From NCBI GenBank assembly GCA_016206365.1, contig JACQRR010000053.1, positions 1-33,939 of the forward strand: DNA of 33,939 nt, read 5' to 3'. Source of the DNA: Candidatus Roizmanbacteria bacterium. GTDB lineage: Bacteria; Patescibacteriota; Microgenomatia; UBA1406; GWC2-37-13. A program made the position numbers and the translations under genes. The notes below the pieces were generated by a model. It was given only the letters and a program-made list of their open reading frames with translations. It did no database searches and was not told the DNA's origin. Below, piece after piece: positions 24,232 through 32,243 of this stretch (positions are counted from its first letter, which is position 1; each line of letters starts with the position of its first letter).

Positions 24232-24839
24232 AAATCCAGGTCTTAAACGACGATCAAAAAGAATTGCTACCTTTTATTAAGTCCTTTTCATCTGATTTTT
24301 ATCTGGTTGGCGGAACAGCCGTCGCCCTTCATCTCGGCCATCGGAGATCAATTGATTTTGATCTTTTTACCGATAGCTCTTTTGATCCGGTAAAGTTCCG
24401 AAACAGAATAAATTCACTGCAAAAAATCGGGCATACATTTTCTCAAGGCGAAGGCGAACTGACCGTGCTTGTAAGAAATGTTAAGTTAACTTTTTTTCAT
24501 TATCCGTTTAAGATAGAAGGGAAAACGAATTTCGATGATACCATTACCATGCCGGATCTTATAACGCTTGGGTCTATGAAGGCATTTGCTCTAGGCAGAC
24601 GTGCCAAATGGAAAGACTATGTCGATCTATATTTTATTTTAAAAAGATACTCGTTTACTAATTTAATGAATACAACCAAGAATATTTTTAAAAATGAATT
24701 TAACGAAAAACTATTCCGCACGCAACTTGCTTATTTTGACGATATTGATTATTCGGAAACAATTGACTACATGGAAGGATTTAAGAGGAATGACGATGAA
24801 ATTAAAAACTACTTAGAAGAAATAAGCTTATCGAAATAA
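24228..24839 (+). CDS. AbiEii-type nucleotidyltransferase toxin
   Basis: FYLVGGTAVALHLGHRRSID followed by FDLF holds the nucleotidyltransferase signature: GG at 28-29 and the two metal-binding Asp at 43 and 45. KWKDYVDLYFILKRY is the conserved motif of the AbiEii/MenA group, which adds nucleotides to tRNA 3' ends and stops growth, including during phage infection. Length (203 residues) is on the short side but complete. It is translationally coupled to the small gene before it. The pair is enclosed by 74-bp direct repeats, suggesting it moved as a cassette. The family call is strong; the target is inferred from relatives. Confidence 0.87.
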   Translation: MKIQVLNDDQKELLPFIKSFSSDFYLVGGTAVALHLGHRRSIDFDLFTDSSFDPVKFRNRINSLQKIGHTFSQGEGELTVLVRNVKLTFFHYPFKIEGKTNFDDTITMPDLITLGSMKAFALGRRAKWKDYVDLYFILKRYSFTNLMNTTKNIFKNEFNEKLFRTQLAYFDDIDYSETIDYMEGFKRNDDEIKNYLEEISLSK

Positions 24840-24870
24840 TATATCCAAGCTAATTTAGAGATTTTATAGA

Positions 24871-24944
24871 AGTTATAAACTTCGTCAGATATTAGTCAGC
24901 ATCTGACTTCAGTCAGGTGCAGAATTGTACCTGACTTCGTTCGC
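24871..24944 (+). repeat. 74-bp direct repeat, right copy
   Basis: Matches 23858-23931 with three mismatches. Here GTCAGGT/ACCTGAC pairs perfectly; the left copy has one mismatch. It is followed by TTGTCCACAGTAAATTTAG, nearly the same as TTGTCCACCAGTAAATTTTA at 32341-32360. Confidence 0.9.
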
Positions 24945-25003
24945 TATTGTCCACAGTAAATTTAGTTCTTTTAAATAAATTGAACTAATACAATTTCTAA
25001 AGT

Positions 25004-25693
25004 TTATACTTTTCTATTTGTCCATCTTGAATATATGGCATGAGATACCATGGTTGGTGGATTGATTTCGGAGTCAATACATGTCCAAGTATTTATTCGC
25101 CCCAGTAAAGCTAATTGGGTGATTACCGCTGGATAAAGATTTGCTATTCTTTTTAAATTTTCAATAGATTCATGATAGTCAGAAGTTGTTTTACGCTTAA
25201 CTCTTAAACTGGCAGTTTCAGGAGAAACAGTTAGTAAAACAACATCATCAACAATTCCTTTTCCGCCGACTGCTTCCACCATGGAAACAATCGCTCTAGA
25301 AGGAATACCTCCTAACCAGTAAAAATGACTCATAATCACGGAATCTATTTGACGATGTCTATCTTGAACTAAATAGTCTGGATCGTAGTTTTTAATTATA
25401 TAAGGCTCTATTACTCTTCCTTGAACAAAAATATGACTTAGAAATGCAGCGAAAAGTGCTAAAGGATTATGATGTTCTTGCCCATTTTCATAAAGCGCGA
25501 GAACTTTGGAAGCAAGATCTGGAAATAAAACTGTTTGTTCACCTCTCCGAACAACATATGAAGGTTCGCTTAACGAAGCGAGAACGCCAATACTAAATGT
25601 TTTACCCAACATACTTGCAACTGCATGAACCGTAGTAGTTTTACCAGAACCATCTATGCCAGTGACGCTTGCTTTATAAATTTTTTCACTCAT
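25004..25693 (-). CDS. Thymidylate-kinase-like P-loop kinase
   Basis: GIDGSGKTTT (12-21) is the Walker A of nucleotide monophosphate kinases. QDRHRQIDS (110-118) takes the place of the DRY motif of thymidylate kinases, and LLTVSPETASLRVKRKT fits the region before the LID. The 229-residue length fits. It would phosphorylate dTMP or a related (deoxy)nucleotide using ATP in the cytoplasm. It departs from canonical Tmk in the DRH motif and a long middle (ENGQEHHNPLALFAAFLSHI), so the substrate may differ. It starts 10 bases after a small membrane protein gene on the same strand, a likely two-gene operon. Its place in a defence-like island could reflect nucleotide-pool interference, but that is speculation. 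Confidence 0.75.
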   Translation of the reverse strand: MSEKIYKASVTGIDGSGKTTTVHAVASMLGKTFSIGVLASLSEPSYVVRRGEQTVLFPDLASKVLALYENGQEHHNPLALFAAFLSHIFVQGRVIEPYIIKNYDPDYLVQDRHRQIDSVIMSHFYWLGGIPSRAIVSMVEAVGGKGIVDDVVLLTVSPETASLRVKRKTTSDYHESIENLKRIANLYPAVITQLALLGRINTWTCIDSEINPPTMVSHAIYSRWTNRKV

Positions 25694-25703
25694 ATTTTCG
25701 GAA

Positions 25704-26225
25704 TTACTTTTTCACACGATTTTTACTAAAAAGATAAATATTATAAGGTAGTTGGGCAACTAGACTTATTGTTATATCGCTAACTCTTTGAGCTAAGGCA
25801 ATAGTTGGATCACCTGTTAAGATACTAACAATACTGGAAATAGGAGCAGTGGGATCTGGATTAATACCAACAACATTCATTAATACTGTTCCTATTTCAG
25901 CTGCAATAGCATTAAATTCATGACGTTGAGGAAATGCGAATGTTAAACCACGATAAAGCGTATTTGCTTTAGCTGATCCACCAACTTTATCTCTTCGCAA
26001 AACATAATAATCTAATCCGGCAGAAGCTAAACTAAAAAGAGCATAAGCCGCGATACCTAAAGGTACTAATTCTGGATTCTCTTTCATCTTTTCACTAATT
26101 AATACTGTCCCAGCCGAATTTGCTGCAGATAATGGTAACTTACCTAAAAGTGCAACACCAAAACTACCCAAAAACGGTGTCCACTCACCTCTTTTGGGTA
26201 TTGCTACTTTTATTCTTTCTCGCAT
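25704..26225 (-). CDS. Small membrane protein of unknown function
   Basis: This 173-residue protein has hydrophobic stretches at about 18-33, 53-70 and 105-120, plus a basic C-terminus (YLFSKNRVKK). FLGSFGVALLGKLPLSAANS and VPLGIAAYALFSLASAGLDY are typical membrane spans with small residues. It is not recognised. It lies directly upstream of the thymidylate-kinase-like gene and probably shares its transcript. A TATACT box about 15 bases before the ATG may be its promoter, weakly supported. Confidence 0.55.
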   Translation of the reverse strand: MRERIKVAIPKRGEWTPFLGSFGVALLGKLPLSAANSAGTVLISEKMKENPELVPLGIAAYALFSLASAGLDYYVLRRDKVGGSAKANTLYRGLTFAFPQRHEFNAIAAEIGTVLMNVVGINPDPTAPISSIVSILTGDPTIALAQRVSDITISLVAQLPYNIYLFSKNRVKK

Positions 26226-26334
26226 ATGAATAAGCTAAAAGTATAACTAGAAATTATAACAAATAGCCTGTGAAAAATTTTTTATACCCCACTCTACAGG
26301 TAATAGTATCTGATTAATTAATCAATTAACATAC

Positions 26335-26439
26335 ACTAAAGCACGTGAAAAATTCCTAAAAAGTGGATTTGGCAGAAAACAACTAAAAGAAGCTTTGAAA
26401 AGAACCTTAAACTTTCCAAACATAGAGAAACTAAGTTAG
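26335..26439 (+). pseudogene. GIY-YIG protein C-terminal fragment
   Basis: The open stretch TKAREKFLKSGFGRKQLKEA continues to NIEKLS and a TAG at 26437. It matches the tail of the GIY-YIG gene at 22289 and the fragment at 18996; similarity starts near the same codon (AKARE). The rest of 26226-26549 shows no gene, only AT-rich DNA with TTAATCAATTAA, also present near 2620. Confidence 0.7.
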
Positions 26440-26549
26440 ATTCTCGAAAAAGTCTTAACAATTATTGAAGTAAGTCATTTATCCTGCCTCAACAATATCT
26501 TTCACTCCAGAAGTGTTATTAGTGTTATTATAGATTAAGTATAGCAAAT

Positions 26550-27578
26550 TTAGATAATTCCTAATATTTTCGCGAAAGACTGTGCCACTATTTGAGCGAT
26601 AATTGGATGTTTGACGATTTTTTCATTTACCCATTTTGCTTCTGTTTTTAATTCTTCTAAAATACTCTTAATCTTTTGATAATTATTTTCTTTTTTAACT
26701 TCGGTTTTTAGGCTATCAACAAGTTTCAATACTTCTTTTTTATTGCTAAAGTCCTTTTTTTGAATTTCTGCTTCTATTTCAGAAAAAGCTATATTGATAT
26801 TCTGACTGTTGATGATCACAGGACTATTATCTCCTGATGTAGTTGCATTTATTTGATCTCCTGTAAATTTCTGATATATCAGCTCTGATGGAAACTTGAC
26901 GCTAAATTCGGATTGATCTTCAATGTGTTTAATTCCCTTATTTAGAATTTTAACAGTAACAATTTGTTGTGGATCACTGTGGGTACTAATAACTGCATCA
27001 ATTAGCTTATCATCTAGCAAAAAATAAAGATTTCTATAAAGAGCTTTTGCACTAACAGGTAAAAAGAACTTGATTTTATCCAAAGGCATATATGTTTGTG
27101 GATCTTCTGTCCAATAATCATGCAGTGTAGTCAAGATTTTTCGTCTAATCTGGTCATCGCTTGGTTCGGCTCCAAATATTATCCTTTGTGCTGTTTTCTC
27201 AAAACCGCCTTTTACAGCTATGCTATAAATTTTATTATCGGGTGAAAAGCCTTCGTTTGAAGTATTAAACATGAACATAAAACAGTGATGATTATCAGCA
27301 AATCTGTTTTTAATTTTTTCTAAATCTAATGGAAGATGCTGTAATAAAGCAAGATATGCTAATTCTTCTTCTGATTTATTATTAAAAGATAATCCTATTG
27401 CAACAGCTCTTGCAGTTCTAGTCCAACAAACTGAAATACAACCTATAACATCATCATTATCTGTATACAATAAATATATAAATAAGGCGGTGCGATCACC
27501 TGATTGTTGAACCGGATTTTCGGTATCGGGCTTAATATAGTAAGTATTATTTTCTATTTTAATTCTTACTTTATCCAT
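26550..27578 (-). CDS. Unknown three-part protein with winged-helix-like middle and coiled-coil tail
   Basis: I do not recognise this 342-residue protein. Residues 1-130 look like a beta-rich N-terminal domain. Around 145-225, RRKILTTLHDYWTEDPQTYM and LYRNLYFLLDDKLIDAVIST look like a winged helix-turn-helix. A linker TSGDNSPVIINSQNINIAFS follows, a beta-like GDNSPV repeat often found in bacterial effector-associated and abortive-infection-type proteins. The tail is a Lys/Glu-rich coiled coil ending in a hydrophobic helix (IAQIVAQSFAKILGII) that could insert in membrane or oligomerise. Together these suggest a sensor with an oligomerising tail. There is no partner gene on its strand. Confidence 0.5.
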   Translation of the reverse strand: MDKVRIKIENNTYYIKPDTENPVQQSGDRTALFIYLLYTDNDDVIGCISVCWTRTARAVAIGLSFNNKSEEELAYLALLQHLPLDLEKIKNRFADNHHCFMFMFNTSNEGFSPDNKIYSIAVKGGFEKTAQRIIFGAEPSDDQIRRKILTTLHDYWTEDPQTYMPLDKIKFFLPVSAKALYRNLYFLLDDKLIDAVISTHSDPQQIVTVKILNKGIKHIEDQSEFSVKFPSELIYQKFTGDQINATTSGDNSPVIINSQNINIAFSEIEAEIQKKDFSNKKEVLKLVDSLKTEVKKENNYQKIKSILEELKTEAKWVNEKIVKHPIIAQIVAQSFAKILGII

Positions 27579-27720
27579 TTCTTAATTATACAAAAACCCG
27601 CCATGACTTTTCGGTAGTGGGCGGATTGTAGGAGTGAACTTTCTGCTCTCTGAAATAGAGCGTTTATTTTAAGTCTGCATACTTTGTAAAAGAGGATCGT
27701 TATGATCATAAAAATATTTA

Positions 27721-27894
27721 GCTGAAAAAACTAAGAGGAAAGATCTAAAGTGAAATAAATCAACGAATTGATATTGAAGTAATAAATTGAAATTCTACTT
27801 TTAGAACTTTAACTAAAATTGCTAAAGCGTTAAAAATAACCTCCATCTCAACTTATTAGACAATTTCCCATTTAAAGATAGTTTTAATGAATGA
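27721..27894 (+). pseudogene. Decayed XRE-family helix-turn-helix (antitoxin-like)
   Basis: With two in-frame stops and one frameshift the text reads KLRGKI...SEINQRIDIEVIN, then NSTFRTLTKIAKALKI, then LNLLDNFPFKDSFNE. The NSTFRTLTKIAKALKI block is the last helix pair of an XRE domain. It lies upstream of the intact HTH/ImmA gene. The rest of 27579-28018 holds a weak CCGCC/GGCGG hairpin near 27597-27624 and the operator at 27987-28007. Confidence 0.55.
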
Positions 27895-27986
27895 GGGTTA
27901 AACTTTATTGTGTATATTAAATTATATTGTTATAATAGGCTAAAATAAAAACAGCCTGTTTTATGAAGAAATGTAAGTGTATCTTT

Positions 27987-28012
27987 AACTCAAAGTTAAT
28001 TTGAGTTAAAAT
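27987..28012 (+). promoter_or_regulatory. Operator and -10 box of the ImmA/DUF4411 pair
   Basis: The perfect inverted repeat AACTCAAA-GTTAA-TTTGAGTT (27987-28007) touches TAAAAT (28007-28012). Transcription is expected at 28019, the A of the ATG. An autoregulatory HTH protein binding here would block the promoter. Confidence 0.6.
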
Positions 28013-28018
28013 GATTTT

Positions 28019-29206
28019 ATGACCAAAGTTAAAATCAATTTCAGGGGTAAAACTGTATTAATATCTTCTGACGTTTTAAGATGGGCAAGAGAAAGTATTG
28101 GAATGAGTTTAGAGCTTACTGCAAAGAAACTTAAAGTTAATGAAGGGATACTTGCTGACTGGGAAAGAATTACCTCGCCCATTCCTTTAAGTAGATTCAA
28201 ACTATTTTCTAAAGTTTATAAGCGTCCTTCTGCAGTTTTTCTATTGGATAAACCCCCTATTGAAAAACTTCCCTCTGAATTTAGAAGACATATGGAAGAA
28301 AAAAGAGTTGAGTTTACAACTAATACTTTTTTAGCAATAAGAAAAGCAAAAAGAATACAACAGACTTTTCTTGAACTTTCAGATAAAGAAGAAAATCCAT
28401 TCATTAAAAAATTAATAGCTTTTGAGAAATATAATGATCCAGAGCTAGTTGCAAGTAAAGTAGCTATATTACTAGGTCTTGACTATAAGAATATTTTAAA
28501 AACAAAAGACACTTTTACTCAATTAAAAATCTGGAAAAAAATACTTGAGTCCGTAAATATATTGGTTATTGAGCTTAAATTTAATCCCTACGAAGCTCGT
28601 GCGTTTTCTTTATATGATAAATATACTCCATTGATCGTCTTAAGCACGCAAGATCATCCTTATGCTAGAATTTTTTCATTGGCGCATGAACTAGGGCATT
28701 TTATATTCAAGTCAAATGGAATTGATATAGATTCAGATTTCAATCAAAAAAAAGAAGATAATTATTTAGAATACTTTTGTAATTACTTTGCCGGATCCTT
28801 GCTCGTTCCTAAAAATGAATTAGCGGTAATAATTAAAAACAAGGGATTTGATCGTAATAGATTTCAAGAAGAAGATTATTTAAATTCTGTTTTGTTACAG
28901 TTAAGCTCGCAATTTCAAGTGAGCACCCAAGTAATACTCCGTAGACTTTTAATTAATAACTTCATTTCTTCGGACAATTTTACTATTAAACATAAACAAT
29001 TGATTTCAAAAAAACAAATTTACAGAAAACCAATTGGAGCAGGAAATTATTACGTAAATGTGATTAAAAATTTCAGCCATCTATTTATAAGTAAACTACT
29101 TGAAGCACATAACGAAAATAAGATAACTCACTATGACTTGTTAAATTATTTAAATATTAAGAGCGAAAATGTTCCTAAATTAGAATCAAAACTTTTGCAT
29201 TATTGA
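28019..29206 (+). CDS. XRE helix-turn-helix plus ImmA/IrrE metallopeptidase, antitoxin of the pair
   Basis: Residues 16-75 form an XRE-type domain (VLRWARESIGMSLELTAKKL, then LADWERITSPIPLS). The centre carries HELGH (223-227) in SLAHELGHFIFKSNG, the zinc site of the ImmA/IrrE (COG2856) family, with the downstream Glu in YFCNYFAGSLLVP-type context. Such proteins act as repressors or antitoxins. The next gene, a DUF4411 PIN-like protein, starts two bases after the stop, a known toxin-antitoxin pairing. A perfect palindrome at the promoter supports self-repression. The transcript is predicted leaderless. Confidence 0.88.
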   Translation: MTKVKINFRGKTVLISSDVLRWARESIGMSLELTAKKLKVNEGILADWERITSPIPLSRFKLFSKVYKRPSAVFLLDKPPIEKLPSEFRRHMEEKRVEFTTNTFLAIRKAKRIQQTFLELSDKEENPFIKKLIAFEKYNDPELVASKVAILLGLDYKNILKTKDTFTQLKIWKKILESVNILVIELKFNPYEARAFSLYDKYTPLIVLSTQDHPYARIFSLAHELGHFIFKSNGIDIDSDFNQKKEDNYLEYFCNYFAGSLLVPKNELAVIIKNKGFDRNRFQEEDYLNSVLLQLSSQFQVSTQVILRRLLINNFISSDNFTIKHKQLISKKQIYRKPIGAGNYYVNVIKNFSHLFISKLLEAHNENKITHYDLLNYLNIKSENVPKLESKLLHY

Positions 29207-29207
29207 C

Positions 29208-29681
29208 ATGCTAAATATTAATTCAAAAGCAGGATATTCTGTTGATTCAAGTTTCTTCATTCAATTAAAAAATAATGTTCCAATAAATCACTATCCATCC
29301 GTTTGGAATAAGATTAAAGATTATATTGATAGTGGTAGATTTATATCTCCTCAACCTGTCTATGATGAATTAATGAAACGTAGTGATGATCTAAACAAAT
29401 GGTTAAGCAAAAATAAAGATACAATGTTTACTCCCATTGATGATTTACTGGAATTAACGAAACAAATCTCAAAAGATTACAGTGATTTAATTGAATCTAC
29501 CTCTGACACAGAAGTTGCTGATCCATATGTTATAGCACTTGCAATAAAAGCAAGGAGAAATGTTTTGACAATTGAAAGTAAATTGGGAAAAGTTAACATT
29601 CCATATGTTTGTGATCAAATGAATGTGCCGTGCGTTAAAAAATTAGGAGAGTTTTACGTAGTAGAGAATTGGAATATCTAA
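29208..29681 (+). CDS. DUF4411 PIN-like RNase toxin
   Basis: The 157-residue length and motifs fit DUF4411: SVDSSFFIQL with D13, PVYDELMKRSDDLNKWL with E54, DTEVADPYVIALAIK with D105 and VLTIESKLG near the end, together a PIN-like acidic site for RNA cleavage. DDLNKWL and ADPYVIALA are the recognisable family blocks. It follows the HTH/ImmA gene by two bases and is almost certainly co-expressed with it as the toxin. All expected residues are present. Confidence 0.88.
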   Translation: MLNINSKAGYSVDSSFFIQLKNNVPINHYPSVWNKIKDYIDSGRFISPQPVYDELMKRSDDLNKWLSKNKDTMFTPIDDLLELTKQISKDYSDLIESTSDTEVADPYVIALAIKARRNVLTIESKLGKVNIPYVCDQMNVPCVKKLGEFYVVENWNI

Positions 29682-29720
29682 TTTTGATTTAGTTTTAATC
29701 GTTATATTGGTTGGAATTTT

Positions 29721-30236
29721 ATGAATATAAAGCATTTGTTTTTTACTTTAATAATTTCTGTATTAGTTGGTGGTTCAGTTTACTTTTATATGTCAAACAA
29801 AACATCGCTTAAAGAAAATTTTCCTAATGGTGTTAAAGTTGATCCAGAAGCAGGATTAAACTGTAGAGCAATATTTGGTAATTTATTATATGGAAATAAT
29901 ATCGGTCAAGATAAGGGAATTCATGCTAACTTATTTAAAGGATCAGATGAATTAGCTATTGAAACAGATAGTCAAGGCAAATTCAGTTTTATTACGAAAG
30001 CATCTGTTGGAATTGGACAAGCAAAATCAGATGAGGGTTGGAAGGTTGTAAAAAACGATAAAGAATATCTTATTGCAGTTCTAGATAAACTCGGAGACCC
30101 CATTCCTATCAGAAATTCTCATAATACTTTTATGCTCAATAAAGAGAATGGTATTGCAATATGGACAAAAACACGATTGGTCAACTTGGGTACTAACACG
30201 CCCGAAACACAATCTTATTTACTAAGGTGTAATTAG
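29721..30236 (+). CDS. Membrane-anchored protein of unknown function
   Basis: This 171-residue protein opens with an uncleaved signal-anchor (KHLFFTLIISVLVGGSVYFY). The exported domain begins after about residue 35 and has Cys in AGLNCRAIFG and in the C-terminal LLRCN, a possible disulfide. It is not recognised. TATATT upstream and GGTTGGA before the ATG are weak signals. It sits 39 bases after the toxin gene and may be read through from it. Confidence 0.55.
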   Translation: MNIKHLFFTLIISVLVGGSVYFYMSNKTSLKENFPNGVKVDPEAGLNCRAIFGNLLYGNNIGQDKGIHANLFKGSDELAIETDSQGKFSFITKASVGIGQAKSDEGWKVVKNDKEYLIAVLDKLGDPIPIRNSHNTFMLNKENGIAIWTKTRLVNLGTNTPETQSYLLRCN

Positions 30237-30361
30237 TTTAGTTAGAGTAAATTAGATAAAAAGTTTGATAAATTAGATTGTCATATTGTTGATCTTTTAG
30301 TTTTTTGCCTTCATTTTGTTGAAAGGTATGATTGGGTTTATAGCAGGGATAAAGAAAGGAA

Positions 30362-30367
30362 TAGAAT
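30362..30367 (+). promoter_or_regulatory. Predicted -10 box, leaderless start
   Basis: TAGAAT followed by six bases and ATG 30374; transcription is expected at the A. GAAAGGAA just upstream could instead be a distant ribosome site. Confidence 0.35.
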
Positions 30368-30373
30368 AAAAAG

Positions 30374-31024
30374 ATGATGCAAACTCCTAAAAAAGATAAA
30401 AGAAAAAAAATTGATCAGCTACCTTCAACTTGGAGTGATGTAGATTTTTCTTCAATGCAAGACAACGAAAAATTATATTGGTTTGAATCAAGAAGAATTA
30501 ACGCATGGTTAATAAACGATACTAAAAAAATAAAAGAAAAAGGAGAATCTATGTTTGGATTAGCAGCGATGGTTTGTGTCGGAGTTGAGTTTTTAAGTAG
30601 ATTCAGATACGGTAAAGATAAACCAAATGAATACTTTCCAAAATTTCTTGAAGAATATCTTGACAAAAAGTTTAAGTATAAAGTAAAAAAACCTTACAAT
30701 CCTAATCCTCCCGCCAATAATTATGAGAAATGGTTTTACACAAAACCTTACTTAAAGTATTCAGAAATTTTTTATTTTGGATTAAGAAATCAACTAATTC
30801 ATAATTTCTTATTAAGGCATACTGTTATTATTGAACCGTTATCAACTTTATTAAAGTGGGAAAGAAAAAAGAAAAGGTTGTTGGTTGATGTTAGATATTT
30901 GTTAATTAGTTTTGAAAATGGAATTAATAAATATCTTAAAGAACTTTGGAAATCTAAAAAGGGCGAAGAAATATATGAGAATTTCTTTTCAGTTTTTACT
31001 TTAAATTTTCAAAGGAAATTTTAA
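30374..31024 (+). CDS. HEPN-like protein of unknown function
   Basis: This 216-residue, basic, AT-rich gene product has FYFGLRNQLIHNFLLRH near the middle. R138, N139 and H143 match the HEPN RNase motif R-N-x3-H, preceded by helical segments (SMFGLAAMVCVGVEFLSRF) as in HEPN toxins. There is no antitoxin-like gene next to it; an open stretch just upstream (about 30255-30376) has no start codon. It is the last intact gene before the right border of the ssrA island, fitting the defence and toxin content of that region. The motif is clear; activity and partner are not. Confidence 0.6.
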   Translation: MMQTPKKDKRKKIDQLPSTWSDVDFSSMQDNEKLYWFESRRINAWLINDTKKIKEKGESMFGLAAMVCVGVEFLSRFRYGKDKPNEYFPKFLEEYLDKKFKYKVKKPYNPNPPANNYEKWFYTKPYLKYSEIFYFGLRNQLIHNFLLRHTVIIEPLSTLLKWERKKKRLLVDVRYLLISFENGINKYLKELWKSKKGEEIYENFFSVFTLNFQRKF

Positions 31025-31065
31025 GAAATTGGTGCTCGTTATTTGAGTAATAGTTCTTTACATAG

Positions 31066-31167
31066 TCAACCAGAGCCAGTCAGAGCTATTTTGTTACTTT
31101 CTAGAATGTAATACCATCTCCAAATATAACTCTCTATTTCCTTAAAATTCTTTGATATGTTTTCTTT
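31066..31167 (-). pseudogene. YIWRWY mini-protein, copy 3, without start codon
   Basis: Read on the minus strand, KENISKNFKEIESYIWRWYY followed by ILESNKIALTGSG aligns with the 34-residue proteins at 14862 and 32348. The position of their GTG is AAA here, so it lacks a start and is joined to an upstream frame that runs through the attR-like repeat. Confidence 0.5.
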
Positions 31168-31182
31168 TAGCTGATTTGAAGA

Positions 31183-31201
31183 AACTCCCGGCATCTCCAC
31201 C
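31183..31201 (+). repeat. attR-like site: 19-bp copy of the ssrA 3' end
   Basis: AACTCCCGGCATCTCCACC, identical to 22192-22210 and in the same orientation. No other tmRNA or tRNA sequence surrounds it here. Confidence 0.7.
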
Positions 31202-31270
31202 TGAAGATTTAGATTAATATAACAATCTAGATATACATATACACTACTCACATTTTTAATTATCCTAATC

Positions 31271-31299
31271 TTGACATTTATAGATCGCTGTGCTATAAA
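31271..31299 (+). promoter_or_regulatory. Strong sigma70-type promoter of the phosphorylase gene
   Basis: TTGACA (31271-31276), 17 bases, extended TGC-TATAAA (-10 at 31294-31299). Start at about 31306, a 6-base leader, no Shine-Dalgarno site. Confidence 0.75.
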
Positions 31300-31311
31300 T
31301 TCACATAATTT

Positions 31312-32226
31312 ATGCCAGCCAGATCAGAACATCCTCAAGCCATTATCGGAGGAACGGGATTTTCCGAATTTGCTTCAGACTTTCAAATAATACTTACCGA
31401 TTACGGAGATGTGCGTGTTGGGCACCTTGAGCTTGGAGGTAAGGAAGTATTTTTCCTATCACGGCACCAACAACTAGAAGCTCCTCATTTAGTTAATTAC
31501 CGGGCAAATATGCAGGCACTGAAACTTCTTGATGTTAATACGATATTTGCCGTGAGCGCTTGCGGAAGATTAGCTCAAGATGTTCTCCCTGGTCATCTTG
31601 TTGGAGTAGACGATATTGATTGGGATGATGCTGGTTCTAGACCGTCTACATTTGTTGAGCCGGGATTACTTTTACATGCCTCGACAAATGAATTATTTAG
31701 TCCCGGATTAAGAACCATCTTGGCTGAATCTTGGGAAGAGGTGGAACCCGAAGTAGCTCAATTATATGATGGAACACAATTAGCGGTTGGTTACCATGAC
31801 GGCGGCACTTATTTTAATATTAATGGGCCTGCTTTTACTCCACCACATCGAGAAGCCAGATTACGTAGACAAACTGAAGATTCTAAAGTCATAGGAATGA
31901 CGCTCTTTCCAGAGACTCATTTAGCTAGAGAGATGGCGATGGCATATGCGGCAATTGGTATGTGTGTTGATCATTCCAATTTTCCGGGTGCTCCTCCAGT
32001 ATCACACGCAGAAGGAGTAATGGTAGCAGTACAAAAAACTGCACAAGCCGCATATAAGCTGATAAATCGAGCAACTAAAAATACACCTAATGATTTTTAT
32101 GATGTAGTCGCTCACGGTGCTTTTAAAAACTCACTCTTCCCGGGTCAAGTTGATTTTGATCGTTTAAAAGGAAATGGAAGAACAAATCTTGCGTTTATTT
32201 TAGATAATGCCTTAAAAAGTCAATAA
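31312..32226 (+). CDS. MTAP/PNP-family nucleoside phosphorylase
   Basis: AIIGGTGFSEF (10-20) opens with the phosphate-binding GGTG of the methylthioadenosine/purine nucleoside phosphorylase family. SRHQQLEAPHLVNYRANMQA is the second phosphate and ribose block, with the APH..NYRAN wording of the family. MTLFPETHLAREMAMAYAAI is the conserved helix before the substrate loop. These enzymes split methylthioadenosine or purine nucleosides with phosphate in salvage. The base-binding Asp region reads CVDHSNFPG instead of the usual TDYDCW-type loop, so the base preference is unclear. The 304-residue length is normal. It stands alone behind a strong promoter. Confidence 0.88.
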   Translation: MPARSEHPQAIIGGTGFSEFASDFQIILTDYGDVRVGHLELGGKEVFFLSRHQQLEAPHLVNYRANMQALKLLDVNTIFAVSACGRLAQDVLPGHLVGVDDIDWDDAGSRPSTFVEPGLLLHASTNELFSPGLRTILAESWEEVEPEVAQLYDGTQLAVGYHDGGTYFNINGPAFTPPHREARLRRQTEDSKVIGMTLFPETHLAREMAMAYAAIGMCVDHSNFPGAPPVSHAEGVMVAVQKTAQAAYKLINRATKNTPNDFYDVVAHGAFKNSLFPGQVDFDRLKGNGRTNLAFILDNALKSQ

Positions 32227-32243
32227 CATAAAATTAAAGAGGA

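Noticed and set aside
30255..30376. Open stretch before the HEPN-like gene (DKLDCHIVDLLVF, ending at TGA)
   Set aside because: No standard start codon and no related sequence seen; possibly a remnant but too weak to list.
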